64,000 nucleotides of DNA from UBA8231 sp036011085 (GTDB lineage Bacteria > Latescibacterota > UBA2968 > UBA8231), in assembly GCA_036011085.1 (NCBI GenBank), contig DASCMS010000053.1, forward strand, positions 56,432 through 120,431. The letters run 5' to 3'. The notes under the pieces are model-generated. The model did no database searches. It worked only from the letters and a program-made list of their open reading frames with translations, and had not been told where the DNA came from. Below are positions 25,675 through 33,662 of this stretch, piece after piece. Within the stretch, counting starts at the first letter, position 1. Every line of letters starts with the position of its first letter. The position numbers were made by a program, and so were the translations under genes.

Positions 25675-27345
25675 ATGAGTTGGCGCAGCAAGGATATCCT
25701 GCAGCGACCTCAGTGGTCGATGCACCGGTCGCTGTACAAGTCGATGGGCTTCAGCGACTACGACCTGGACCGGCCCTTGATCGGTGTGGCCAACTCCTGG
25801 AATCGCGTCGTTCCCGGCCACTACAACCTGGACCTGGTATCGGAGTACGTGAAGCAGGGCATCCACCAGGGCGGCGGCACTCCCATCGAATTCGGCATGA
25901 TCGCTGCCTGCGACGGCATCGCCCAGGGTCACGAGGGCATGCACTACATCCTGCCTACGCGCGACCTGATCGCCAACGACGTGGAAATGATGGTCCAGGC
26001 CCACCGCCTCGACGCGGTCGTACTGCTGGGATCGTGCGACAAGATCGTACCTGGCATGCTCATGGCGGCGGCGCGCCTGGACATTCCTGCCATCATCATC
26101 GTCGGCGGCCCCATGGAGGGCGGCTGCAATTTCGACCACCGGGCGGCTGACACCACGTCTCTCACCGAGGGACTCGGGATGCTGCAGACCGGCCAGGTCG
26201 ACGAGGAGACCTACCGCCGCCTGGAGGATGAAGCCACGCCCACCTGCGGCTCCTGCTCCTTCCTGGGCACGGCCAACACCATGTGCTGTATCGCCGAAGC
26301 CATGGGTATGTCACTACCCGGCTCCGCCTCGATTCCCGCCACCCATGCAGCCCGCAACCGGGCGGCGCAGACGACGGGGCGGCGCATCGTCGAGATGGTT
26401 CACGAGGGCCTGACAGCGCGGCAGATCATCAACCAGGAATCGATCGAAAACGGCCTTCGCCTCAGCACCGCCATCGGCGGCTCCACGAACACGGCCCTGC
26501 ACATGCCGGCCATCGCCTACGAAGCCGAGTGTGAGATGGACATGGACCTGTTCGAGCGAATCTGCCGCACGACACCACACATCGCCCGCATGAACCCGGC
26601 GGCAGCCGCGAATGTGCCCGACTTCCACGCCGCCGGCGGTGTGCCGGCGGTAATGAAGGAGATCCTGCCGCTGCTGCATGGAGATGCGCGCACGGTGACG
26701 GGCAGCACAGTTGCCGAAGATCTCGAAGGTGTGCGGGACGGTGATCGCAGCATCGTCCGTTCGCTGGCCGAGCCCTGGAGTGCCGGCGGTGGCCTGGCCA
26801 TCCTGCGGGGCAACCTGGCCCCCGGCACGGGTATCACCAAACCCGCGGCCATCGCCGATACGATGCAGACCTTCACTGGTAAAGCCCGCTGCTTCGACGG
26901 CGAAGAGGCGGCCAACGAGGCGATTCTGGCCGGCGTGGTACAGGCAGGTGAGGTCGTCGTCATCCGCTATGAGGGACCCAAGGGCGGACCGGGCATGCGC
27001 GAGATGTACATCGCCATGAAACTGCTCTACGGCCGGGGGTTGGCACTGACTACGGCCCTGATCACCGACGGCCGTTTCTCCGGCACCAACAACGGCTGCT
27101 TCGTCGGACACATCTCGCCGGAAGCGGCTGAAGGGGGCCCCCTGGCCGCAGTCGAAGACGGTGACGAGGTCACCATCGATATCCCCAACCGATCCCTGCA
27201 GCTGGCCGTGTCCGACGACGAGTTGCAGCAGCGTCTGGATGCCTGGGAGCGACCACAGCCGAAGTTCCGCAACGGTTATCTGTCCCTCTACGCCCGCCTC
27301 GCCGAGTCGGCCGACAAGGGCGCCATCATCCGCCACCGCATGTAG
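25675..27345 (+). CDS. ilvD: dihydroxy-acid dehydratase family (IlvD/Edd)
   Basis: 556 residues, full length. Iron-sulfur and substrate motifs are intact: NSWNRVVPGHYNL, CDGIAQGHEGMHYILPTRDLIA, LGSCDKIVPGMLM and PTCGSCSFLGTANTMCC, plus the C-terminal TDGRFSGTNNGCFVGHISPEA. IlvD makes 2-keto acids from 2,3-dihydroxy acids in branched-chain amino acid synthesis, and close relatives dehydrate sugar acids. Its place in a catabolic glycyl-radical operon, with no other ilv gene nearby, favours a sugar-acid or hydroxy-acid substrate (inference). ATG 25675 has AAGGAGAG upstream. Confidence 0.9.
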   Translation: MSWRSKDILQRPQWSMHRSLYKSMGFSDYDLDRPLIGVANSWNRVVPGHYNLDLVSEYVKQGIHQGGGTPIEFGMIAACDGIAQGHEGMHYILPTRDLIANDVEMMVQAHRLDAVVLLGSCDKIVPGMLMAAARLDIPAIIIVGGPMEGGCNFDHRAADTTSLTEGLGMLQTGQVDEETYRRLEDEATPTCGSCSFLGTANTMCCIAEAMGMSLPGSASIPATHAARNRAAQTTGRRIVEMVHEGLTARQIINQESIENGLRLSTAIGGSTNTALHMPAIAYEAECEMDMDLFERICRTTPHIARMNPAAAANVPDFHAAGGVPAVMKEILPLLHGDARTVTGSTVAEDLEGVRDGDRSIVRSLAEPWSAGGGLAILRGNLAPGTGITKPAAIADTMQTFTGKARCFDGEEAANEAILAGVVQAGEVVVIRYEGPKGGPGMREMYIAMKLLYGRGLALTTALITDGRFSGTNNGCFVGHISPEAAEGGPLAAVEDGDEVTIDIPNRSLQLAVSDDELQQRLDAWERPQPKFRNGYLSLYARLAESADKGAIIRHRM

Positions 27346-27360
27346 CCCAGAGACAGCAGC

Positions 27361-28212
27361 ATGGACGGTGAGGACGAGACAGGCCCACGCTTCAAACGAT
27401 GGCTGGACGAACTCAGCCGGCGAGAGGACGAGCAACACTTCAGTCTCTGGGCAGTGGAAGGCCATCGGAAGCTCATACGGAGTTTCCTGGGGGTGGGTGC
27501 CCTCTTCCTCGTTCTGTTCTCCGTCAACGACCTGCTGGACGTCGATCCGAGGGTAGGTTTTCCCGCTCTCGTCGCGGCGCGGCTGGTCTTCCTGCTGGGT
27601 CTCGCAGCAACTTACTACCTGATCCGCAAGCCAGTCTCCCCCGTGTTTTTTCGTAGAGCCCTGATCTGTCTGTCCCTGACATTGGCAGCTCTCGGATTCC
27701 TGACAGATCTGGCTCGACCGAACGATTACTTCACCCATATCGGTACCGACGTGACGATCCTGTACCTCGTCTATCTGCTCGTGCCGATTCCCGTCCGCTA
27801 CCAGGTTCTGGTCTGTGTTCCTTTTTCGGTCGCTGTGGTCGCCCTTCTCTTCCTGTACAAAGAGCCTATCTACACGATGGTTCCCATCTCCTACACTCTG
27901 TCCATCGTCAGTGCCAACATCTTTGGCTTCTGGATATCGGTCCGGCAGGGCCGTTTGCGCCGCACGAACTTTACTCACCTGTCGGGAGAGCAGGAATCGA
28001 GAAAGCAACTGCAGAAGGCCCTGGATGAGATCAAGACATTGTCAGACCTGATTCCCATCTGTTCGGGGTGCAAGAACATCCGTGATGATGAAGGATACTG
28101 GAGTCAGGTGGAGTCATACCTTGGAACACGCCTGGACGTGGCCTTCACTCATGGGTTGTGCCCGGCCTGCGTGGCCCGCCTCTATCCGGGACTGACCGAT
28201 GATCCCGAATGA
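27361..28212 (+). CDS. six-helix membrane sensor with C-terminal Cys domain
   Basis: 283 residues. About six transmembrane helices span residues 40-195. A short coiled coil (SRKQLQKALDEIKTLSDL) follows, and then the module LIPICSGCKNIRDDEGYWSQVESYL...HGLCPACVARLYP. That module, with CxxC pairs, is known as the C-terminal domain of many response regulators and histidine kinases and probably binds metal. There is no kinase or effector domain. It is 15 nt after ilvD and 36 nt before the histidine kinase, so the two may form one signalling unit. Confidence 0.75.
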   Translation: MDGEDETGPRFKRWLDELSRREDEQHFSLWAVEGHRKLIRSFLGVGALFLVLFSVNDLLDVDPRVGFPALVAARLVFLLGLAATYYLIRKPVSPVFFRRALICLSLTLAALGFLTDLARPNDYFTHIGTDVTILYLVYLLVPIPVRYQVLVCVPFSVAVVALLFLYKEPIYTMVPISYTLSIVSANIFGFWISVRQGRLRRTNFTHLSGEQESRKQLQKALDEIKTLSDLIPICSGCKNIRDDEGYWSQVESYLGTRLDVAFTHGLCPACVARLYPGLTDDPE

Positions 28213-28248
28213 CCTCGGGGCAGATCCGTCCTCCCTTGACCTCGTGCC

Positions 28249-29268
28249 ATGATCTGGCAGACGACACCGTACAACAACCTGTTGCTGACGGCGACGGCGA
28301 TCTCCATCGCCCTGGCAGTGTACATCTGGCAGCGTCGGGGCCGCCCCGGGGCAGCGTGGCTGTTTGTCGTCGTCTGCGGCATCGTCATCTGGTGCGCCGG
28401 CTATACCCTTCAGATCGCCTTCGTCTCCCCACTGCTGAAAACCCTCACGGGTTACGGCAAGTACGCCGGGATTGTCATGATTCCCACGGGGTTGCTGGCT
28501 TTCTCCCTGGCCTACACGGGACGGTCCGATTGGTTCAGTCACCGAGCCGGCTGGTTCGCCATCGTGCCTGTTCTGACCCTGCTGGCGCTGTGGACCGACC
28601 CCCTCCACCACCAGTTCTGGTCGGGGTCGCGCATCCTGACCATCGACGAAGTCGACATTCTGTATCTGGAGGCCAACTACGGCTTCTGGCTACACGCCTT
28701 CTATTCCTACGTCCTGCTGCTGGTAGGCAATGTCGTCCTTCTGCAGGCCCTGCTGCGTTCGCCCTACACCTATCGCCTGCCATTCGTCGTCGTCATCGTC
28801 GGCAGTCTGGCACCGTGGGCTGCCAACGCGCTGTCCATCTTCGAACTCTCCCCTTTCGGCTATCTGGATCTGACCCCCATCGCCTTCTGTTTCACCGGAG
28901 CGGCGTTGGCCTGGGGGCTCTACCGACTGCGCCTGCTGGACCTGCGCCCCATGGCCATGGATCTGGCCGTCGAGCGTATGCGCGACTGCCTCCTGGTGCT
29001 CGACAGCGAGCATCACCTGATCGACCTCAATCCGGCGGCTCGAGTGCTGCTCCAGACCGGGCAGGCCCGGGACGCCATCGGCAGGCCAATCGACGAATCG
29101 TTACCCGCCCTGGCCAGTCTCGCCCGGCACTCGAGCCAGGGGGATGCGGCAGCGCCCGTCACGATCGAGATCAACGGTGAGTCGCGGTCCTATGAGGCGC
29201 AGCGGATCTCGATGCGAACGCAGCGCACCGGCTGTCTGATCCTGCTGCACGACATTACCGCACGGTAA
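28249..29268 (+). CDS. histidine kinase, sensor part (7TM + PAS), ended by TAA
   Basis: 339 residues. Seven hydrophobic helices match the N-terminal 7TM region of histidine kinases (MIWQTTPYNNLLLTATAISIA onward, with FSLAYTGRSDW and FWLHAFYSYVLLLVG). A PAS domain follows (VERMRDCLLVLDSEHHLIDLNPAARVLL...ILLHDITAR). The frame then hits TAA at 29266-29268 and continues, in frame, with QTEDRLRALKEEADAASQAKSRFLA and the kinase core. The normal sequence at this point is Arg-Lys-Gln, so AAA to TAA is the simplest change. It is either a recent nonsense mutation or an error in the read or assembly. Confidence 0.8.
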   Translation: MIWQTTPYNNLLLTATAISIALAVYIWQRRGRPGAAWLFVVVCGIVIWCAGYTLQIAFVSPLLKTLTGYGKYAGIVMIPTGLLAFSLAYTGRSDWFSHRAGWFAIVPVLTLLALWTDPLHHQFWSGSRILTIDEVDILYLEANYGFWLHAFYSYVLLLVGNVVLLQALLRSPYTYRLPFVVVIVGSLAPWAANALSIFELSPFGYLDLTPIAFCFTGAALAWGLYRLRLLDLRPMAMDLAVERMRDCLLVLDSEHHLIDLNPAARVLLQTGQARDAIGRPIDESLPALASLARHSSQGDAAAPVTIEINGESRSYEAQRISMRTQRTGCLILLHDITAR

Positions 29269-29346
29269 CAGACGGAGGATCGGCTGCGCGCGCTGAAGGA
29301 GGAGGCGGACGCCGCAAGCCAGGCGAAGAGCCGTTTTCTGGCACAC

Positions 29347-30036
29347 ATGAATCACGAACTGCGCAATCCGCTGATGGGGATTCTAGGTCACGCCGAGATG
29401 ATGGAGATGCAGATGAATGGTGAGTTGAACCAGGATCAGCAGCGCTCCATGCGATCGATCATCGACAACGGCGAGAACCTGCTGGCGATGATCAACGTAT
29501 CCCTGGATATGTCCCGCATCGAAGCGGGACGTGTCACCTTCTATCCGGAGGAGTTTGCGGTCTCAGACCTGGTGACGGAACTTGCCGAGCACGTTCGACC
29601 TCTGGTCGAACGCGAGAGGAATCACCTCTACGTGACGGGCCTCACCATGGCCGGTACAATCGTGGCGGATCGCGTGAAGGTGCGCCAGTGCCTGCTCAAC
29701 CTGCTGACGAATGCCGCCAAGTTCACAGCCGATGGTGAGGTCCGGATTCACGCAGAACGCCACAGTTCACCCAACGGCGGATCCCGGTGCTTTCTGGAGG
29801 TTCACGACACCGGAATCGGAATCGCCGACCACAGGCAGGAGGCCGTCTTCGGGGCTTTCTCCCAGGCCAGCGACAGCACGGCGAGTCACCACGGTGGCAC
29901 CGGGCTTGGTCTGGCCATCGCCCGCGACAGCGCACGCTTGATGGGAGGCGACATCGAACTGAAAAGTCAGCTCGGCGAGGGGTCGGTGTTCACCCTGTGG
30001 CTCCCGGATCGGATGCCACATGAATCGGAGTCATAG
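29347..30036 (+). CDS. histidine kinase, catalytic part (HisKA + HATPase_c), split from its sensor
   Basis: 229 residues from the first ATG after the TAA; coding similarity begins right after the TAA at 29269. The phospho-acceptor is in the H-box FLAHMNHELRNPLMGILGH. N, G1 and G2 boxes follow as LLNLLTNAAKFT, VHDTGIGIA and GGTGLGLAIA. The ATG has no Shine-Dalgarno sequence, and starting there would remove the linker and the first residues of the dimer helix. That argues that this is the second half of a broken or readthrough gene and not a separate kinase. The sulfatase follows 19 nt later. No response regulator is adjacent. Confidence 0.8.
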   Translation: MNHELRNPLMGILGHAEMMEMQMNGELNQDQQRSMRSIIDNGENLLAMINVSLDMSRIEAGRVTFYPEEFAVSDLVTELAEHVRPLVERERNHLYVTGLTMAGTIVADRVKVRQCLLNLLTNAAKFTADGEVRIHAERHSSPNGGSRCFLEVHDTGIGIADHRQEAVFGAFSQASDSTASHHGGTGLGLAIARDSARLMGGDIELKSQLGEGSVFTLWLPDRMPHESES

Positions 30037-30055
30037 AGGAGGCCACAGCAAGAAG

Positions 30056-31531
30056 ATGCCCGATGCAGACAGACCCAACATCCTCATCATTCAGGCCGAC
30101 CAGCACCGCGCTGACTGCATTGGTGCCTACGGCAATACCGACATCCGGACCCCGCATATAGACGCGCTGGCCAGCGACGGCGTACGCTACGCCAACTCCT
30201 TCTGCCCCTACCCGGTCTGCACACCGTCGCGCTATTCCTTCCTTTCCGGCCTGTACGTGCGTCAGCACCTGGGCGGCAGCAACCACTGCAGCCTGCCCGC
30301 GGGTCTGCCGACCTTTCCCCGGATCCTGCGCGATGCCGGGTACCGCACCAAGGCTGTCGGCAAGATGCATCTCACGCCTACCTATGCCGATGTCGGCTTT
30401 GATGAGCTGATTCTCGCCGAACAGAACGGCGTCGGCCGCTACGACGATGACTACCATCGCTGGCTGCGCCAGGAAGGTCAGGGATATTATGTCGACCTGC
30501 TCGACCAGGAACGCGAATACCGCGACCACGCTCCGGCCGAATACTGGCAGCACGTGGGCGCCCTCGAATCCGACCTGGACGAGGAGCACCACTCCACCAC
30601 CTGGATCGCCGAACAGGCGATGGACGAAGTGCAGACCTGGCAGGGCGGCGGCCACCTGTTGATGGCCAGCTTCATCAAGCCACACCACCCTTTCGATCCG
30701 CCCGCTCCCTGGAGCCGGATGTACGATCCGGGTGAGCTTGGCCTGTTGCCCGGTTACACGCCAGAGCCACTCCCCCAGGATCTTGCTTTCAGCAGGGGCT
30801 ACTTCCCCAGCGATGAGATGACGGAAGTCAGAATCCGCCGCGCCATGGCCTACTACTACGCCACCATCTCACAGATCGACCACCATGTGGGCCGGCTGAC
30901 ATCATTGCTCAGAGAAAAAGGGCTCTATGACAACACGCTGATCCTGTACAACAGTGACCACGGCGACTACATGGGGTATCACCACCTGCTGCTCAAAGGC
31001 AATCACATGTACGAGCCGCTGATTCGTGTGCCGCTCATCGTCAAGTATCCTGGCCAGCTGCAGGCCGGCTCCGTCAGCGACGCCCTCGTCAATACCATCG
31101 ACTGCGCGCCGACGCTGCTGCGGCAGGCCGGCTGTGATGTCCCCGCAGTCATGCCGGGACTGGACCTGGCGGACGCACCACAACGTCCGCTGGTCTTTGC
31201 CGAGTCGGGACGCGGTCGCTCCTACATGGTGCGCTCGCCGACACACAAACTGCTGTTCTGTCAGGACGACACCCATTCACAGTATTTCGACCTGGCGCGT
31301 GACCCGCACGAACTGCAGAACCTGTACAGAGAACCTGCCCATCAGCGGGATATCGCCGACATGAAGACGGCCCTGGCCAACTGGGCGTTGTTCGACGCCC
31401 CCTACCCGGTGCATACAGACGAAGGGGCGCCCATCATCTCTGCTGCCAACGCGCAGCAGCACAACGCTGAAAGCCGCGACGAGATCTACGCCTACTTCGA
31501 GGGAAAGATGAAGGAAAGACTGAGGCCCTGA
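30056..31531 (+). CDS. sulfatase (Cys-type, formylglycine dependent)
   Basis: 491 residues. N-terminal NILIIQADQHRADCIGAYGN carries the metal Asp15. The active-site motif CTPSRYSFLSG has Cys55, to be converted to formylglycine (C-x-P-S-R). NSDHGDYMGYH holds the later metal ligands. A GxxHLTPTYADVGF stretch and a C-terminal subdomain are typical of the choline-sulfatase/aryl-sulfatase family. There is no signal peptide, so it is cytoplasmic: small sulfate esters after import are the likely substrates. The start is ATG 30056; an alternative ATG at 30020 lies within the kinase gene. AGGAGG lies 13 nt upstream. It is the last gene of the 18106-31531 train. Confidence 0.9.
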   Translation: MPDADRPNILIIQADQHRADCIGAYGNTDIRTPHIDALASDGVRYANSFCPYPVCTPSRYSFLSGLYVRQHLGGSNHCSLPAGLPTFPRILRDAGYRTKAVGKMHLTPTYADVGFDELILAEQNGVGRYDDDYHRWLRQEGQGYYVDLLDQEREYRDHAPAEYWQHVGALESDLDEEHHSTTWIAEQAMDEVQTWQGGGHLLMASFIKPHHPFDPPAPWSRMYDPGELGLLPGYTPEPLPQDLAFSRGYFPSDEMTEVRIRRAMAYYYATISQIDHHVGRLTSLLREKGLYDNTLILYNSDHGDYMGYHHLLLKGNHMYEPLIRVPLIVKYPGQLQAGSVSDALVNTIDCAPTLLRQAGCDVPAVMPGLDLADAPQRPLVFAESGRGRSYMVRSPTHKLLFCQDDTHSQYFDLARDPHELQNLYREPAHQRDIADMKTALANWALFDAPYPVHTDEGAPIISAANAQQHNAESRDEIYAYFEGKMKERLRP

Positions 31532-31544
31532 GAACGGACCTCAC

Positions 31545-32600
31545 TCAGGAGAAATGTGTGGCGTAGCGCTCCATGGCACTCATCAGGGCGCCGGCATTCT
31601 CCAGAGGGACTCCGGGATACAGTCCATAGATCATCATCAGCCCGCCTTCCCGGGAGCCGAGCCGTTCGACCTCTTCGCGCACCAGGTCGTCGATCTGTGC
31701 GGGCGTGCCGAAGCGGGTGATGTCCTGCCGATCGATGTCCAGATCGATGCACACCTTTCCTGCGAGACGAGCTTCGATCCAGTCGATGCCGTTGACCAGA
31801 TCCTGCAGGTTGATGATCTCCACGCCCGCCTCGAGCAGGTCGTCGACCAGGTCACGTATGTCGCCGTCCGAATGCATGTGGACGAGACTTCCAGCCTCGC
31901 GGGCCGGTGCGATCAGGCGACCGTACGAGGGTTTGAGATACTTGCGGAAATGTGACGGGGACACCATCGGCCCCTCCTGCATCCCCAGATCGTCAGCATA
32001 TCCCATCCATTCGACGCCGGCCGCCACGTAGCGCCGTACGGACTCGGCGTTGAAGGCCTCCACCATCTCGATCAGCTGCCACAGCCGCGGCTCCTCGTCG
32101 GCCATGTCGTACATCAAATTCTCATAGCCGCGTACATCACTCAGGGTGAGAAAGGTGTGTCCGTGGTTCAGGCCCCCACGAGCCAGCCGACCCGCCGCGA
32201 GGGCCGCCGCCATGCCCGCCTCGATCGCCTGCCAGTCGATCGGCGCGGCACCGGAGCTGATCGCCGGATCGGGTGCACGGAAGTCGGGCAGGTCGTCCCA
32301 GTCTGCGAGCGCATGGTGTGTCACCAGCGTGGCGATGCCGTCTTCCGTCGTGTCTCGCGTACATCCCCACGGATCGGTGAATGACCGGTCCGCCTTCGCT
32401 TCGCTGTCACTGGTCAGTTCCACCCGTGGTGGTGTCGGCTCGAACTCAGGAAAGAGAAATGTGTGCGCCGCCATCAACGCCTCCAGGTCCTGTCGCGGAT
32501 AGCTGTGCCAGCAGGCGGCATTGATGTGGAAAGCCATGGGGATGTACTCGGGTCGCTCGAAGCGGGCGGCCCGCAGCACGTTGTCTCGCTCGGTGGCCAC
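31545..32600 (-). CDS. URO-D-fold protein with HSDG motif (paralogue 4)
   Basis: 351 residues. Start GTG 32600 shares its first base with the TAG of the upstream radical-SAM gene, so translation is coupled; the longer open frame upstream is an overlap artefact. The family N-terminus is TERDNVLRAARFERPEYIPM. YADDLGMQEGPMVSPSHFRKYLKPSYGRL and VHMHSDGDIRDLVDDLLEAGVEIINLQ follow. Asp replaces the zinc-site Cys. It forms an operon with the radical-SAM gene and paralogue 5. It converges on the sulfatase with a 13-nt gap. Confidence 0.85.
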   Translation of the reverse strand: MATERDNVLRAARFERPEYIPMAFHINAACWHSYPRQDLEALMAAHTFLFPEFEPTPPRVELTSDSEAKADRSFTDPWGCTRDTTEDGIATLVTHHALADWDDLPDFRAPDPAISSGAAPIDWQAIEAGMAAALAAGRLARGGLNHGHTFLTLSDVRGYENLMYDMADEEPRLWQLIEMVEAFNAESVRRYVAAGVEWMGYADDLGMQEGPMVSPSHFRKYLKPSYGRLIAPAREAGSLVHMHSDGDIRDLVDDLLEAGVEIINLQDLVNGIDWIEARLAGKVCIDLDIDRQDITRFGTPAQIDDLVREEVERLGSREGGLMMIYGLYPGVPLENAGALMSAMERYATHFS

Positions 32601-33631
32601 TACACTACCCGCTCCCTGAGATGGTGGCAGATCTCGTCCGTCTTCCCCGGATAGCTCCGCTCGATCTCGGCCACCTGGTGCAGCGCCTGCGCCCGGCGTT
32701 GCGGTACCGCCATATCGTCGAGGCGGCCGTAGGTATTGAGGCGACGTCCCAGGGCAAAGTGATTCATCTCTTCCTCGGGCATGCCCAGATAACGATCCAG
32801 GATCGCCAGGATCTCGGGCTTGGCCTCCATCATCTGACCCTCCACCTCCATCAGCAGATTGACGGCGTGATCGTTGGAATAGTACCCGGACACACCTTCC
32901 AGCCCCTCTGCCAGCAGTCGCTGTTCGCGGATGAGCTCGGTCTCGCTCTGCAGCACATAGCCACCCCCCTGCCAGGTCTGTTCCAGTCGCGAACCCACCT
33001 TGACGCCAATCGTGCGGACGCGGATGAAGTGGGGATCGATCTCGTTCAGGGCCAGTGCCGTCTGCGTCGCGTTCTCCTCCCACAGCTCCCGCCCGCCGAG
33101 ACCGACGATGAGAAACTCCGAGATCTCCATGCCGGCATCCCGGGCCATCCGCCCGGCCTTGATGATGTCGGCCACGGTGGTGCCCTTGTGGATGCGCTCG
33201 AGGATCGTATCCGAGCCGGATTCCATGCCGCAGTAGAGACGGTTGAGACCGGCGTCGGCGATCTCCTTCATCTCCTGGGGTGTACGCCGCACCATGGTGG
33301 CGGCGCGGCCGTAGCTGGTGATACGCTCCAGCGTCGGGAAATGCTGGCGGATGCAGGCCAGCACCTCCAGCAGCTGTGACGTCTTCATCAGAAAGCTGTC
33401 GCCGTCCTGGAGGAAGCAGGAGGTGAAGGGATGGCCCTGGTAGTAGTCTGCTGCGGCTTCGATGTCAGCGCGGATCTCGTCGACCTTGCGCATGGAGAAC
33501 GTCATGTCCTGGTAGTTGACGCAGAAGTCGCACTTGTTCCACGGACAGCCGCGGGTGGTGCGGATCAGCAGGCTGTTGGCCTCGGCTACCGGGCGGATTG
33601 GGCCGAGCTCGAATGGGGGTCTTTCGGTCAC
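32600..33631 (-). CDS. radical SAM protein (CX4CX2C type)
   Basis: 343 residues from GTG 33631 (GAGGAAAG upstream). The cluster motif is RGCPWNKCDFCVNY with Cys29, Cys34 and Cys37. This CX4CX2C spacing is found in a COG1032-like radical SAM group with the GC-P/S-W-N-x-C signature. Next come DGDSFLMKTSQLLEVL, a barrel with GLNRLYCGMESGSDTILERIHKG, and FLIVGLGGRELWEENA. It has no B12-binding domain and no extra ferredoxin clusters, so it is not a glycyl-radical activase. It is placed between two URO-D genes (31-nt gap upstream, 1-nt overlap downstream) and may act on the same substrate or cofactor. Confidence 0.85.
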   Translation of the reverse strand: MTERPPFELGPIRPVAEANSLLIRTTRGCPWNKCDFCVNYQDMTFSMRKVDEIRADIEAAADYYQGHPFTSCFLQDGDSFLMKTSQLLEVLACIRQHFPTLERITSYGRAATMVRRTPQEMKEIADAGLNRLYCGMESGSDTILERIHKGTTVADIIKAGRMARDAGMEISEFLIVGLGGRELWEENATQTALALNEIDPHFIRVRTIGVKVGSRLEQTWQGGGYVLQSETELIREQRLLAEGLEGVSGYYSNDHAVNLLMEVEGQMMEAKPEILAILDRYLGMPEEEMNHFALGRRLNTYGRLDDMAVPQRRAQALHQVAEIERSYPGKTDEICHHLRERVV

Positions 33632-33662
33632 GTCTTTCCTCTTGTGGAGTGTGGGTCTTTGA

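Noticed and set aside
26314..28008. A 564-codon minus-strand frame opposite ilvD and the membrane sensor
   Set aside because: Composition is typical of an antisense shadow, and it crosses two clear plus-strand genes with intact motifs.
29266..29268. Recoding of the TAA in the histidine kinase
   Set aside because: No bacterial system is known to insert an amino acid efficiently at TAA, many genes here rely on normal stops, and a single-base change explains it.
32600..33631. Anaerobic sulfatase-maturating enzyme for the nearby Cys-type sulfatase
   Set aside because: The cluster spacing is CX4CX2C and there is no SPASM-type cysteine-rich C-terminus; it is also on the other strand in a URO-D operon.
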